Assembly (NCBI RefSeq): GCF_949820605.1
Contig: NZ_CATKVU010000006.1
Span: forward strand, 3,011,001 to 3,075,000
From: Segatella copri
Lineage (GTDB): Bacteria; Bacteroidota; Bacteroidia; Bacteroidales; Bacteroidaceae
Direction: 5' to 3'
Length of the DNA stretch: 64,000 nt
The translations under genes and the position numbers were made by a program. Below are positions 18,398-26,616 of the stretch, one piece after another. Within the stretch, counting starts at the first letter, position 1, and each line of letters starts with the position of its first letter. The notes under the pieces are model-generated. The model saw only the letters and a list, made by a program, of their open reading frames with translations. It was not told the origin of the DNA and did no database searches.

Positions 18398-19690
18398 ATG
18401 AAGAGAAATGCCATCAAATACCTATATCAATGGAAAGCAAGCAACGACCGAAAGCCGTTGATCATGCTTGGAGCCCGCCAAGTTGGCAAAACCTGGCTGA
18501 TGCAGGAATTTGCCACAGAGGCCTATACCCATAGTGCGTATATAAACTTTGAAGACAATGAAATGCTCCGGGAAGTTTTTGCTCATGACTTTGATATCCC
18601 CCGCATTATTAATAGCATACAATGGAGTACAGGCGTTACTATAGACGAAGATACGCTTATTATCCTTGATGAGATACAAGAAGCGCCCAGGGGTATCACA
18701 GCATTAAAGTATTTTGCGGAAAAAGCACCTCAATATCATGTCGTAGCTGCAGGTTCATTGCTCGGAATAGCAATGCATCAGAATGACTCTTTTCCTGTAG
18801 GTAAGGTAGATTTCATGCATTTATATCCCCTCACATTCTTTGAATTTCTAGATGCAATCGGTGAAAGCCGTATGGTTGAACTGCTGATGTCAAAGGATTG
18901 GAATATGATAACCATGTTCCGGAATAAATTTGAGGAATGTCTGCGACAGTATTATCTGGTCGGGGGAATGCCGGCTGTAGTACAGTCTTTTGCCAGCGAG
19001 GGAAATCTGTCTGAAGTCAGAAGCATTCAAAAAGGAATCCTTGAAGCGTATGAGCGTGATTTTTCCAAACATGCTCCGGCCATAGAAGTTCCACGTATCC
19101 GAATGGTATGGAAATCCATCCCATCCCAGCTTGCCAAGGAAAACAAGAAATTCATCTATGGTGCCGTCAAGGAAGGAGCTAGAGCAAAGGATTTTGAGCT
19201 CGCTATCGAATGGCTGAAAGATGCAGGGTTGATCTATAAGGTAAACCGTTGTAAGAAAGCCCTGTTGCCATTGGCTGCATACGAGGATTTTTCTGCTTTC
19301 AAGTTATTCCTGTCTGATGTGGGACTGATGGGAGCCATGAGCAATATTCCTGCCCAAAGCTTGCTGGAAGGAAATGTGCTGTTTTCAGATTTTAAGGGGG
19401 CACTGACAGAGCAGTATGTCCTGCAGCAGCTTAAGGAGAAATCTTCCTTGTCTATCTATTATTGGTCGGCAGAAAATTCACGTGGTGAAATAGATTTTCT
19501 AGTGCAGGATGAAGAAAGAATCATTCCGATAGAAGTAAAGGCTGAGGAGAATTTGCAGGCTAAGAGTTTGAGGGTGTTTGTAGAGCGCAATCAGGGATTG
19601 AAAGGTATGCGCCTATCCATGTCACCTTATAGAGAGCAGGATTGGCTTGCCAATTATCCATTATATTCCGTGTCTGCAATATTTGGATAA
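18398..19690 (+). CDS. AAA_14 / DUF4143 family ATP-binding protein
   Basis: The start ATG at 18398 (MKRNAIKYLYQWK) is preferred over an upstream TTG-type start at 18338, which would lie inside the promoter. The 430-residue protein has Walker A GARQVGKTWL near residue 24, Walker B LIILDEIQEA near 85-94, and the sensor AAGSLLGIA. The C-terminal DUF4143 part has the nuclease-like EIDFLVQ and PIEVKAEENL motifs. This family is abundant in gut Bacteroidota and its function is not established. The gene is flanked by direct repeats of its own leader and followed by a hairpin terminator. Confidence 0.9.
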   Translation: MKRNAIKYLYQWKASNDRKPLIMLGARQVGKTWLMQEFATEAYTHSAYINFEDNEMLREVFAHDFDIPRIINSIQWSTGVTIDEDTLIILDEIQEAPRGITALKYFAEKAPQYHVVAAGSLLGIAMHQNDSFPVGKVDFMHLYPLTFFEFLDAIGESRMVELLMSKDWNMITMFRNKFEECLRQYYLVGGMPAVVQSFASEGNLSEVRSIQKGILEAYERDFSKHAPAIEVPRIRMVWKSIPSQLAKENKKFIYGAVKEGARAKDFELAIEWLKDAGLIYKVNRCKKALLPLAAYEDFSAFKLFLSDVGLMGAMSNIPAQSLLEGNVLFSDFKGALTEQYVLQQLKEKSSLSIYYWSAENSRGEIDFLVQDEERIIPIEVKAEENLQAKSLRVFVERNQGLKGMRLSMSPYREQDWLANYPLYSVSAIFG

Positions 19691-19707
19691 TTATATAGGT
19701 ATAGTAT

Positions 19708-19761
19708 GCAGATAATCAGCGCTAATGGTATGAAAAAAGCACATTAGCGCAGATTATCTGC
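19708..19761. terminator. 20-bp-stem hairpin after the AAA_14 gene
   Basis: The arm at 19708-19727 pairs with the arm at 19742-19761 (CATTAGCGCAGATTATCTGC) with one mismatch and a 14-base spacer. GTGTTTTGGTCTTTTTGTTT follows, so it looks like an intrinsic terminator for the rightward gene. A related hairpin lies at 26507-26554, and copy A of the duplication keeps only the right arm. Confidence 0.7.
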
Positions 19762-19959
19762 GTGTTTTGGTCTTTTTGTTTAATACAGAATCATCGGAGG
19801 GGGGGATAAACATGGGCTATAGTTTCTTCAGTTTGGCCCCATTGATTTGTTAGATGGCTAATATAAAATACACTTTTAAGGACGACTTTTAGTGCTATTT
19901 GAAGTAAAAAATGTATTTTTGCATTCAGAAACATCAAATAATCAGATAGTTATGAAGAG
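19742..19959 (+). repeat. Direct repeat 2: orphan AAA_14 leader
   Basis: The sequence repeats 18123-18405 but has a single iteron (19869-19894) and a weakened -7 element (TATTTTTG). It ends exactly at ATGAAGAG, after which the sequence is unrelated, so a second tandem ATPase gene seems to have been removed. Confidence 0.8.
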
Positions 19960-19960
19960 G

Positions 19961-20443
19961 TTACTTCATTAAAATTGATTTATTATTGTAGCCATAGCCG
20001 ATAATCTTGACGTCTACTTTTGAATGGATTAAAGTTGGTGAACCTTGTATCTTGTATTGGAAGTAGATTGTATCTATTTTCTCTGTTGTGGCTATTTTGA
20101 GAGTTTTAACTTGATTGAATATTTCCATTGTTATCTTTTTGAATTTTTTATTGTCGCAAATAACCACTCTTTTTTTTACAATATATCCTTGTTGGTCTGT
20201 CTTGTACTCAATAGCAACGTATGCCTCCAAATTATTTTTTTGAAACTCAATAGGATATTTACATTTTCTTTTCAATTCGTTTATAAACAACTCTTTATTT
20301 CTATAGTCAGGATTACCTGTGCTTACTTGGCATACATCAAATAGTTGCGGAGACGTTCCCACAAGAGACACATTAGTATTGGAGTTGCATGAATCAAATA
20401 CTACCAAAACTGTCAATAATATAATACCCACTAATTCCTTCAT
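19961..20443 (-). CDS. Lipoprotein with a TonB C-terminal-like domain
   Basis: The 160-residue protein has a lipoprotein signal (LLTVLVVFDSC, Cys near 19) and one small domain. The pattern LKRKCKYPIEFQ, AYVAIEYKTDQQGYIVKKRVV resembles the C-terminal domain of TonB-type energy transducers (a proline-containing helix turn followed by strands). It has no membrane anchor, proline-rich linker or ExbBD partners nearby, so it is not a classical TonB. Such lipoproteins are frequent in Prevotella; function unknown. The stop lies next to the orphan ATPase leader. Confidence 0.6.
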   Translation of the reverse strand: MKELVGIILLTVLVVFDSCNSNTNVSLVGTSPQLFDVCQVSTGNPDYRNKELFINELKRKCKYPIEFQKNNLEAYVAIEYKTDQQGYIVKKRVVICDNKKFKKITMEIFNQVKTLKIATTEKIDTIYFQYKIQGSPTLIHSKVDVKIIGYGYNNKSILMK

Positions 20444-20508
20444 CTTTATTCTATATGATTTTATCTATGACACATATGCCTTGGAAAGCCTTTATGCAAT
20501 CCTCGGCG

Positions 20509-20868
20509 TTAACTAACTCTGACAACGTAGAACACACCTTGTTTCGGCTTTGCATTGCCCTCGTCCAATCTGCGAAATACCTCGTCTATGTGCTTATTGG
20601 TTGCTTCAATGTGCTTATCGGTATCTTGTTGATGTTGCAGGATTTCCAACTGATGATATTCCATCGTTTCCAAACGACTAAAAACAGAAGCATTGTTTAC
20701 CATAAAGTGACGCATGGAAACAAATGCTCGCATGATCTGAATATTAACCTCAATAGCTGTTTGTGAACGAAGAACGCTACTAAGCATTGCCACGCCTTGC
20801 TCTGTAAAAGCATAAGTTGAATAGCGGTTGCCGCCTCTTCCATTTGAGATCACAATTTGTGACCTCAA
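20509..20868 (-). pseudogene. ORF6N-domain protein, 5'-truncated
   Basis: The 119-residue frame contains the C-terminal half of an ORF6N (phage/mobile regulator) domain: YAFTEQGVAMLSSVLRS, EVNIQIMRAFVSMR, then a helical tail. The N-terminal part of the domain, with the usual start and LPNRVFELYG-type sequence, is absent upstream. The start MRSQIVIS is therefore internal and the gene is most likely broken. Intact relatives are typically 170-290 residues and are found on phages and integrated elements. Confidence 0.75.
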
Positions 20869-21306
20869 ACGTGTTGTTACTTATTATTGCATTCAAAGGT
20901 AGTGCTTTTAGCCTTTAAGCCACTATTGCACAACCCCTTTTTTTGAAAAAAACGTAAAATTAATAGTTTTATTGCTGTGATTGTACTTTTATTAACTAAA
21001 GTTTCCCACCCCAAAATAATAGGGTAAAAATAACAGTTTCTCGATAAAAAGTTGTATCTTTGTAATCGCTAAAGAACAAAATTGAAGAAGTTCCTCCAAG
21101 GGTGGAATATTCTTTCACACCAATAGCCAAGGACTTCTTGTGAGAAATCAGTTACGTCATAGAATGGGGGCAGCTGCATTTTGAGCAGATAGTGAAGGGT
21201 AGAAAATAATCATATATATACATTTATATTCTTTAACTAAACATTGTGCAGTCATCAAGCCTTTGATGTATCTATATCAAAATAGATAGTACGAAACAAT
21301 TCGCTC
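20869..21306 (+). promoter_or_regulatory. 438-bp gap with promoter and long leader of the sigma-barrel gene
   Basis: A -7 element TATCTTTG lies at 21055-21062, without a good -33 match. Transcription from there would give a leader of about 235 bases. Within it, AAGAAGTTCCT (21085-21095) can pair with AGGACTTCTT (21130-21139), with one bulged base. The leader could carry regulation, but I recognise no known riboswitch. The rest of the gap is AT-rich and shows no gene. Confidence 0.45.
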
Positions 21307-22998
21307 ATGGCTTCAAATATAACAACATTAGTAGAAAAAGCAAAACAAGGTGACGCTGACGCTTTCAGCACATTATACCAAATGTATTATCCTAAGATGA
21401 AAGGGATATGCATCAATATTCTTAGAGAGGACAAGGCTGTCGTTGACGACCTTGTCCAAGATGCTTTTATACTTGCGTTTGTTTCATTGAAAGACTTGAA
21501 GAATACTCATAGGTTTAGTCAATGGCTTACAAGTATCACTACTAACCTTGTATTGAAATATCAGGAGAAAGGTAAGAGATACGATTTCATTTCCTTGTCT
21601 GATATAGAGGATGAATTTAGTTCCGTATTGGAAGATGGCAACACTTCCAAGCAATCAATTCCGTATGAGGAAATTATGGTAGCAATAGACAGTTTGCCTG
21701 AAGGGTATAAGAAAATATTCAACATGTCTGTTTTGGATGGCTTGTCTCATCAAGAAATCAGCGAATTACTTGATATTGCTCCACATAGTTCTTCCTCACA
21801 ATTGTCAAGGGCAAAGGCAATGTTGCGAAACATATTGTCTCCAAGAGCTATGTTTATCATCGTATTGGCGTTGATAGTCATCCCTGTATATAGATATTTT
21901 ACAGCAAAGAAAAAAATAGTTTCAGAAAATGATGTGAATATAGTTCGAACTCGAAAGCCTAATGAAGACATTACGCCTATACAAAAGAAGCCTAATGTTT
22001 CTGTTAGTAGAATACAAAACGCTATTTTGTGCTCTAATTATCGAAGTGTTCAACAGGGAAAGAACACTGTAATAACTGTTGGCGATTCGATTAAGGCAAG
22101 TCAAAATGTAATAGTCGAAATATCCGATTCTTTGCAGGATAACCAACATATTTGGGCTGATAACAAGAGAGATAGTATCATCACAAAAGATACTGTATAT
22201 ACACCTATTCCAAACGAGGAAAGATGGATTGCGGATGATACAAAGACGCACAAGAAAAGTAAATGGCAATTGCTTGCAACTGGTTCTTTGGGTACTACTC
22301 TTGCGCAAAATGTTTGTAAGATTCTAACAAGTAGCGGTGATGATATTACGAGTGAACAACCTTCAAAAAAGATTTTTACTACATGGGAAGAGTATTCTGA
22401 ATATCTACATCGCTTAACACCAACTGACCCAACGGCGGAAAATGTTGCAATGATGGATATTGCCGATAATAACAAGGGCAAAATTGAAGAGGTAGAACAT
22501 CATGACAAACCTATAATATTAGGATTGGCTGTGAACAAGAGCATAGGAAAGCATTGGAGTTTAGAAACAGGACTCCAATACTCTTACTTGAAGTCATATT
22601 TTACTTTGGGTACTGGCAATTATCGTGTTGACAAGGAACAAAAGTTGCATTACATCGGTATCCCTGTCAAGCTCTCGTACCAATTCATGGCGTACAAGAA
22701 ACTGTCGGCTTACGGTTCTGCAGGAGCAAGCATTCAGATACCATTGTCAGGAAAGACATATGCAGACTATGTAGTAGGAGGAAAGTCTGGCTATACAACG
22801 GATTGGAAGACAATACCTTCTATACAGTGGACTGTAAACACTAACATCGGAATACAATATCAATTTGCACCAAAGTTGACATTGTTTGTTGAGCCAACGC
22901 TGAATTGGTACATTCCGAATGGAAGCGAAGTCAAGAATACTTGGACAGAACGTCCATTTACATTGACTGTACCTTTCGGTATTAGGCTCTCTTGGTAA
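21307..22998 (+). CDS. ECF sigma factor fused through a membrane helix to an outer-membrane beta-barrel
   Basis: The 563-residue frame is unbroken. Residues 5-85 are sigma-70 region 2 (AFSTLYQMYYPKMKGIC, DDLVQDAFILAF, FSQWLTSI). Residues 118-175 are region 4 (IDSLPEGYKKIFNM, then LDGLSHQEISELL with helix-turn-helix spacing). A single hydrophobic helix, about 181-198, follows (AMFIIVLALIVIPVYRYF) with a basic stop (KKK). Residues 200-400 are polar and probably periplasmic. Residues 401-563 form an OmpA/porin-like barrel with alternating strands (SLETGLQYSYL, YIGIPVKLSYQF, IGIQYQFAPKLTLFVEPT) and a terminal aromatic residue (RLSW), the usual barrel-assembly signal. The protein could thus span cytoplasm, inner membrane, periplasm and outer membrane. 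Dual-membrane anti-sigma factors (Dma) of Bacteroides have a comparable barrel; here the sigma factor itself is tethered. Confidence 0.9.
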   Translation: MASNITTLVEKAKQGDADAFSTLYQMYYPKMKGICINILREDKAVVDDLVQDAFILAFVSLKDLKNTHRFSQWLTSITTNLVLKYQEKGKRYDFISLSDIEDEFSSVLEDGNTSKQSIPYEEIMVAIDSLPEGYKKIFNMSVLDGLSHQEISELLDIAPHSSSSQLSRAKAMLRNILSPRAMFIIVLALIVIPVYRYFTAKKKIVSENDVNIVRTRKPNEDITPIQKKPNVSVSRIQNAILCSNYRSVQQGKNTVITVGDSIKASQNVIVEISDSLQDNQHIWADNKRDSIITKDTVYTPIPNEERWIADDTKTHKKSKWQLLATGSLGTTLAQNVCKILTSSGDDITSEQPSKKIFTTWEEYSEYLHRLTPTDPTAENVAMMDIADNNKGKIEEVEHHDKPIILGLAVNKSIGKHWSLETGLQYSYLKSYFTLGTGNYRVDKEQKLHYIGIPVKLSYQFMAYKKLSAYGSAGASIQIPLSGKTYADYVVGGKSGYTTDWKTIPSIQWTVNTNIGIQYQFAPKLTLFVEPTLNWYIPNGSEVKNTWTERPFTLTVPFGIRLSW

Positions 22999-23025
22999 GA
23001 AAGTATCATTTTGCATGCAGTCTTT

Positions 23026-23868
23026 ATGAATGATCTGTATCTATATATACAGAAAAGTCAAAAAATAAGATACATGCAAAAAAGACATACAGACAGAAAG
23101 ATGTATTTCCGTGACTTGGAGATAACATCTAAGGAGTTTTACATCAGCTATTTGTCAGATTTTACGGAACTGACATCAAAGAGTAGAATCTTGGAGGTAG
23201 GCTGTGGTGAAGGAGGAAACTTAGTTCCCTTTGCACAGTTGGGCTGCAAAGTGACAGGTATAGATATTGCCGAATGCAGAATTAAAGAAGCCAAAGCATA
23301 CTTTTCTGAAATCAGCAATCATGTCACATTTGTATGCAGTGATTTCATGCAATATCCTGTTCCATGTAATGAAGAGGATAAATATGACGTAATACTATTA
23401 CATGATGTGATAGAACACGTTCCGACAAAAGAGCCATTTCTTGCACACCTAAGAAAGTTTATGAAAACAAAAGGCGTGCTGTTTGTCGGATTCCCCGCAT
23501 GGCAAATGCCTTTTGGAGGACATCAACAGATTTGCAGAAGCAAACTTTGCTCACATCTGCCATTCATTCACTTGCTGCCAAACCCTTTATACCGGTTGTT
23601 GCTAAAAACATGCAATGAAAAAAAAGGAACTATGAATGAGCTTATGAGCATAAAAGAATGCCGAACAAGTATAGAGTTGTTTGAAAGACTCATACACCAA
23701 TGCGGCTTCTCGATAACAGACCAAAAACTTTGGTTTATCAATCCTCATTACAAGCAGAAGTTCCACCTTACCCCACGACTCTTGCCACATTGGGTCTGGA
23801 AGATGAAGTATATCAGAAATTTCTTCACCACTTCATGCTGGTATATATTGACCATAAGCCATAAATAG
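23026..23868 (+). CDS. Class I SAM-dependent methyltransferase
   Basis: The 280-residue protein has the Rossmann-type methyltransferase core: RILEVGCGEGGNLVPFA (motif I, SAM-binding), GIDIAECRIKEA (acidic end of strand 2), and VILLHDVIEHV (motif with the His typical of the Methyltransf_11/UbiG-like group). The C-terminal part is basic and unassigned. I start at ATG 23026 (MNDLYLYIQ); an upstream TTG at 23011 is less likely, and MQKRHTDRK at 23083 is another possible start. It begins 27 bases after the sigma-barrel stop on the same strand, so cotranscription is plausible. Substrate unknown. Confidence 0.82.
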   Translation: MNDLYLYIQKSQKIRYMQKRHTDRKMYFRDLEITSKEFYISYLSDFTELTSKSRILEVGCGEGGNLVPFAQLGCKVTGIDIAECRIKEAKAYFSEISNHVTFVCSDFMQYPVPCNEEDKYDVILLHDVIEHVPTKEPFLAHLRKFMKTKGVLFVGFPAWQMPFGGHQQICRSKLCSHLPFIHLLPNPLYRLLLKTCNEKKGTMNELMSIKECRTSIELFERLIHQCGFSITDQKLWFINPHYKQKFHLTPRLLPHWVWKMKYIRNFFTTSCWYILTISHK

Positions 23869-23949
23869 AACTTACGTTCTTTAGGCAACCATTGAATCTA
23901 TGAAACAATAAATAAGATATACTTAACCATTTCGGAAAAGCAGACTCCA

Positions 23950-24292
23950 AAAAACAGTATTGGAATCTGTTTTCAGTCTTGCTTTAATCTGAAGTCTATT
24001 CAGTTCCCTCCATCATTGAGAACAATTGGTAATCATGCATTCCAGTCTTGCTCAAATCTTGAGAGTATCAGTCTCCCAGGCTTAACCACCATTGCAGAGA
24101 GCACTTTCGATGGTTGTAGTAAACTACAGGAAGTAAGAGTTCCTAGCACATTGGAGCGTATCGGTGACATGGCTTTCAACAATTGCAACAATTTGAACAA
24201 CGTATATATTTATACCGTTCTCCCTATCAACATCGACCAGAATACGTTTACCAATTTCAAGGCTACTACCCTTTGGGTGCCATTTGGGATTA
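23950..24292 (+). pseudogene. BspA-like leucine-rich-repeat fragment, copy B
   Basis: The open stretch encodes three to four LRR_5 units (IGICFQSCFNLKSIQFPPS, TIGNHAFQSCSNLES, TIAESTFDGCSKLQ, RIGDMAFNNCNNL) and ends WVPFG. It extends about 90 bases further upstream than copy A and is in frame throughout, but has no start or signal peptide. It is a captured gene fragment rather than a functional gene. Confidence 0.8.
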
Positions 24293-24306
24293 TATTCTGT
24301 ACTATT

Positions 24307-24801
24307 TTACATCATTTCCTTCTTAAACCAAAGCTCGAACACACAGTCGGCGATGAAAACTCCATCCTTTTCCAAGGTGATCAATTCCTTGTCGATGAGG
24401 GCTTTCTTGATGCGGTCGATATTGGATTTGCTGCCCAGCGGATAGGTTTCAGCTACAGCCTGGACGGTGAAACCTGAGTGGACGCCACTGCAGAGGAGGC
24501 GCAGAAAATTGAGTTGATAGGTGGTTAAGCCCTCGGTTTGCTGTACGAAAAGACCATGACATTGTTGCAGCAAGGCGCTGATGCCGCTTTGCAAAGTTTC
24601 TTCGTTTACTTCTTTCTCGGTTTCTGCCATCACGTTCCAAGCTAGTTGCTGCACGTAGGAAGAATAATTCTTTACGGTTTTACAGATTCTTGTAGCATAT
24701 TCCTCAGATATACTCTTACCATATTTCTCGAACCGGGAGCAGATGAAAGGCACCCAATATTCTGTAGGGATGCAATCCAGGTGAAGCATCTCTCCAAACA
24801 T
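24307..24801 (-). pseudogene. C-terminal fragment of an AAA-family ATPase, copy B
   Basis: It has the same truncation as copy A: about 165 residues starting at FGEMLHLDCIPTEYW and ending FELWFKKEMM. The P-loop half and the promoter are absent. It is closely similar to the C-terminal half of the intact gene at 31343-32467, which gives three related copies within 17 kb. Confidence 0.88.
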
Positions 24802-24809
24802 AAGCAAAA

Positions 24810-24848
24810 AAAGTTCACAAGGTTGTGGACCACAAACTTGTGAACTTT
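24810..24848. repeat. 39-bp near-palindrome (ATPase operator copy 2)
   Basis: The arms AAAGTTCACAAG and CTTGTGAACTTT with centre TTGTGGACCACAA match the intact copy at 32512-32550 base for base. The downstream promoter part is deleted, as in copy A. Confidence 0.85.
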
Positions 24849-24926
24849 TAATATTATTTTGTAAATCAAGTATTTAAATGTGAGGAGAATTTACAGGCTA
24901 AGAGTCTGAGTGTGTTCTTTGTCTCA

Positions 24927-26375
24927 TTAAATAAACAATTCATCTATCGTAATCTGTTTCTGTACGATGTCGCTATGTTTGTTCTGCTTCAATCCGAAAG
25001 AAGTAATCAATGTGAGGAGAAGCGATTTGGAAGTCTTAGTCTCTTCTGTGAAGATACGCAGTTTCTCCAGCAACTTCTCCTCATATTCCTTGCTGATTTC
25101 GAATTTGCTCTTGTAGAATTTCATCTCACAGATATTGATGGTTTCATCTTTCCGGTCTATCAGCAAGTCTATTTGAGTTCCCTTTTCTGTGTTGCTGCTT
25201 CGCCATGAGCAAACCAAGGTCTGTACTCCCGAAATTCCCAAGGCGTGCTTGATTTTGTCTATATGGTTTAGACAAAGCATCTCGAAAGACAAGCCAGCCC
25301 AAGTATGGTATAGCTGACTGTTCTGGGAGGATGACCAGAAACTGGAATCCTGATACTTGTTGTGCTTGATGAACCGGAAGTAGAAGAGTGTATAGAAATC
25401 TACTAACTGGAATAAGGTGTTTCGCTTTTGGCGAATGTCGGAAGTCATCTTATTGGCTGTACTGAATGGTTTATACAGACGGATGAATCCGCATTGTTCC
25501 AATTCTTCCAGTACAGTAGAGAAGGCTCCATTATCTTTTCCTCCCGATGCCTTGACCAGTTCCTGTCGGGTCATACCCATTCCTTTGGTAGCAAGGGCAG
25601 TAACCACGGCGATATGGTCGGCTGATTTCTTAAACAAAGCTCTGTATAAGTCGTTGAACTCATCTTTCAGTTCTGCATTGTCTGCGAAAAACAGCTGGTC
25701 GATGTTCTGTGCCAGACTTTTCGATTTATCCATCATTGACAGATAATAAGGTATTCCTCCCATGACCATATAGCATTCTGCTATCTGTTTTCGGCTGTAG
25801 CCGAAGTGGTAAGCCTTGAAGTATTCTTCGCATTCGTGCAGGGTGAATGGTTTTACAATCAGATGATGGGTCAGTCGGTTGTGCAAGCCACCACGGTTGC
25901 GAATCAGGTTGTTGATCATCCAGGAGGTGGCGGATCCGCAAACGATGAGTTTGATGTCGTTGCGCAGTACAGCCCAGCTGTTCCAGAAGTTTTCCAGTGC
26001 AGGTATGAATCCCGATTTGGCGGTATCCATCCATGGCAATTCATCGATGAATATTACTTTCTTGCCTTCCGGAAGTGTTTCTATGTATTGTGACAGGGCA
26101 TAGAATGCCAGCAGCCAGCTCTTGAATGTCTGCAGAGTGGTGGAGTGGGTATATTTTTGCAGGGCAATGCTGAAGTTGACAAGCTGTTCTCCTTTGGCAA
26201 CTCCGTTCATTCCTGTCATGAAGAAGGCAAAATGATCCTCTACGGCTTTTCTGATGAGAAAAGTCTTGCCTACACGACGTCTTCCATAGACGGCGATAAA
26301 CTCTGATCTATCGGAGTTTATATATTCATTGAGCAGTTTGAGTTCTGCTTCTCTTCCTATCAGTCTCTGTTCCAT
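24927..26375 (-). CDS. Archaeal-type AAA ATPase with C-terminal nuclease-like domain, copy B
   Basis: This 482-residue protein differs from copy A at a handful of positions (HHLIV for HHMIV, VLEE for VQEE, YKPF for YEPF, YFRF for YFCF, HIDKI for HIAKI, ITIDEL for ITMDEL). Walker A YGRRRVGKT, Walker B IFIDELPW and the C-terminal IDLLID and CEMKFYK motifs are all kept. Keeping both copies intact suggests recent duplication or selection for both. The upstream hairpin and -7 element (TATCTTTG on the minus strand) are also preserved, with a 6-bp insertion just before the start codon. Confidence 0.88.
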   Translation of the reverse strand: MEQRLIGREAELKLLNEYINSDRSEFIAVYGRRRVGKTFLIRKAVEDHFAFFMTGMNGVAKGEQLVNFSIALQKYTHSTTLQTFKSWLLAFYALSQYIETLPEGKKVIFIDELPWMDTAKSGFIPALENFWNSWAVLRNDIKLIVCGSATSWMINNLIRNRGGLHNRLTHHLIVKPFTLHECEEYFKAYHFGYSRKQIAECYMVMGGIPYYLSMMDKSKSLAQNIDQLFFADNAELKDEFNDLYRALFKKSADHIAVVTALATKGMGMTRQELVKASGGKDNGAFSTVLEELEQCGFIRLYKPFSTANKMTSDIRQKRNTLFQLVDFYTLFYFRFIKHNKYQDSSFWSSSQNSQLYHTWAGLSFEMLCLNHIDKIKHALGISGVQTLVCSWRSSNTEKGTQIDLLIDRKDETINICEMKFYKSKFEISKEYEEKLLEKLRIFTEETKTSKSLLLTLITSFGLKQNKHSDIVQKQITIDELFI

Positions 26376-26506
26376 ATCTTTCGTTATTTTCTTTTTGCAA
26401 AGAATAATGCAAGCGAGCGCAATGAAAGCTTGCTTTCAAATTGCGAGTGCAGCCTATTTTCTGCGCAAAGATATGAAAAAATACCCATTAGCGCAAATTA
26501 TTCGTG

Positions 26507-26554
26507 GATAATCTGCGCTAATGATGTGAAAAAAGTACGTTAGCGCAGATTATC
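26507..26554. terminator. Hairpin related to the AAA_14 terminator
   Basis: GATAATCTGCGCTAA (26507-26521) and TTAGCGCAGATTATC (26540-26554) form a perfect 15-bp stem, followed by TGTGTTTTGGTCTTTTTATT. It matches the hairpin at 19708-19761, though no rightward gene ends just before it here. Confidence 0.55.
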
Positions 26555-26616
26555 TGTGTGTTTTGGTCTTTTTATTTAATACAGAATCATCGGCAAGAAG
26601 GGATAAACAGGGGCTA

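Larger units (their letters stand above)
18123..18405 (+). repeat. Direct repeat 1: leader of the AAA_14 gene
   Basis: The block starts CATTAGCGCAGATTATCTGC and runs through the iterons and promoter to ATGAAGAG of the AAA_14 gene. It recurs at 19742-19959, just after that gene, with one iteron in place of three. The second copy also ends at ATGAAGAG. Confidence 0.85.
24040..26616. repeat. Segmental duplication, copy B
   Basis: This block is the partner of 15683-18202 in the same orientation. The 5.8 kb between them holds the AAA_14 gene, the sigma-barrel gene and the methyltransferase, which could be lost or amplified by recombination between the copies. Beyond 26616 the two sequences part. 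Confidence 0.92.

Noticed and set aside
19961..20443. The small lipoprotein as a true TonB
   Set aside because: It has no inner-membrane anchor or proline-rich spacer, and no ExbB or ExbD gene lies nearby.
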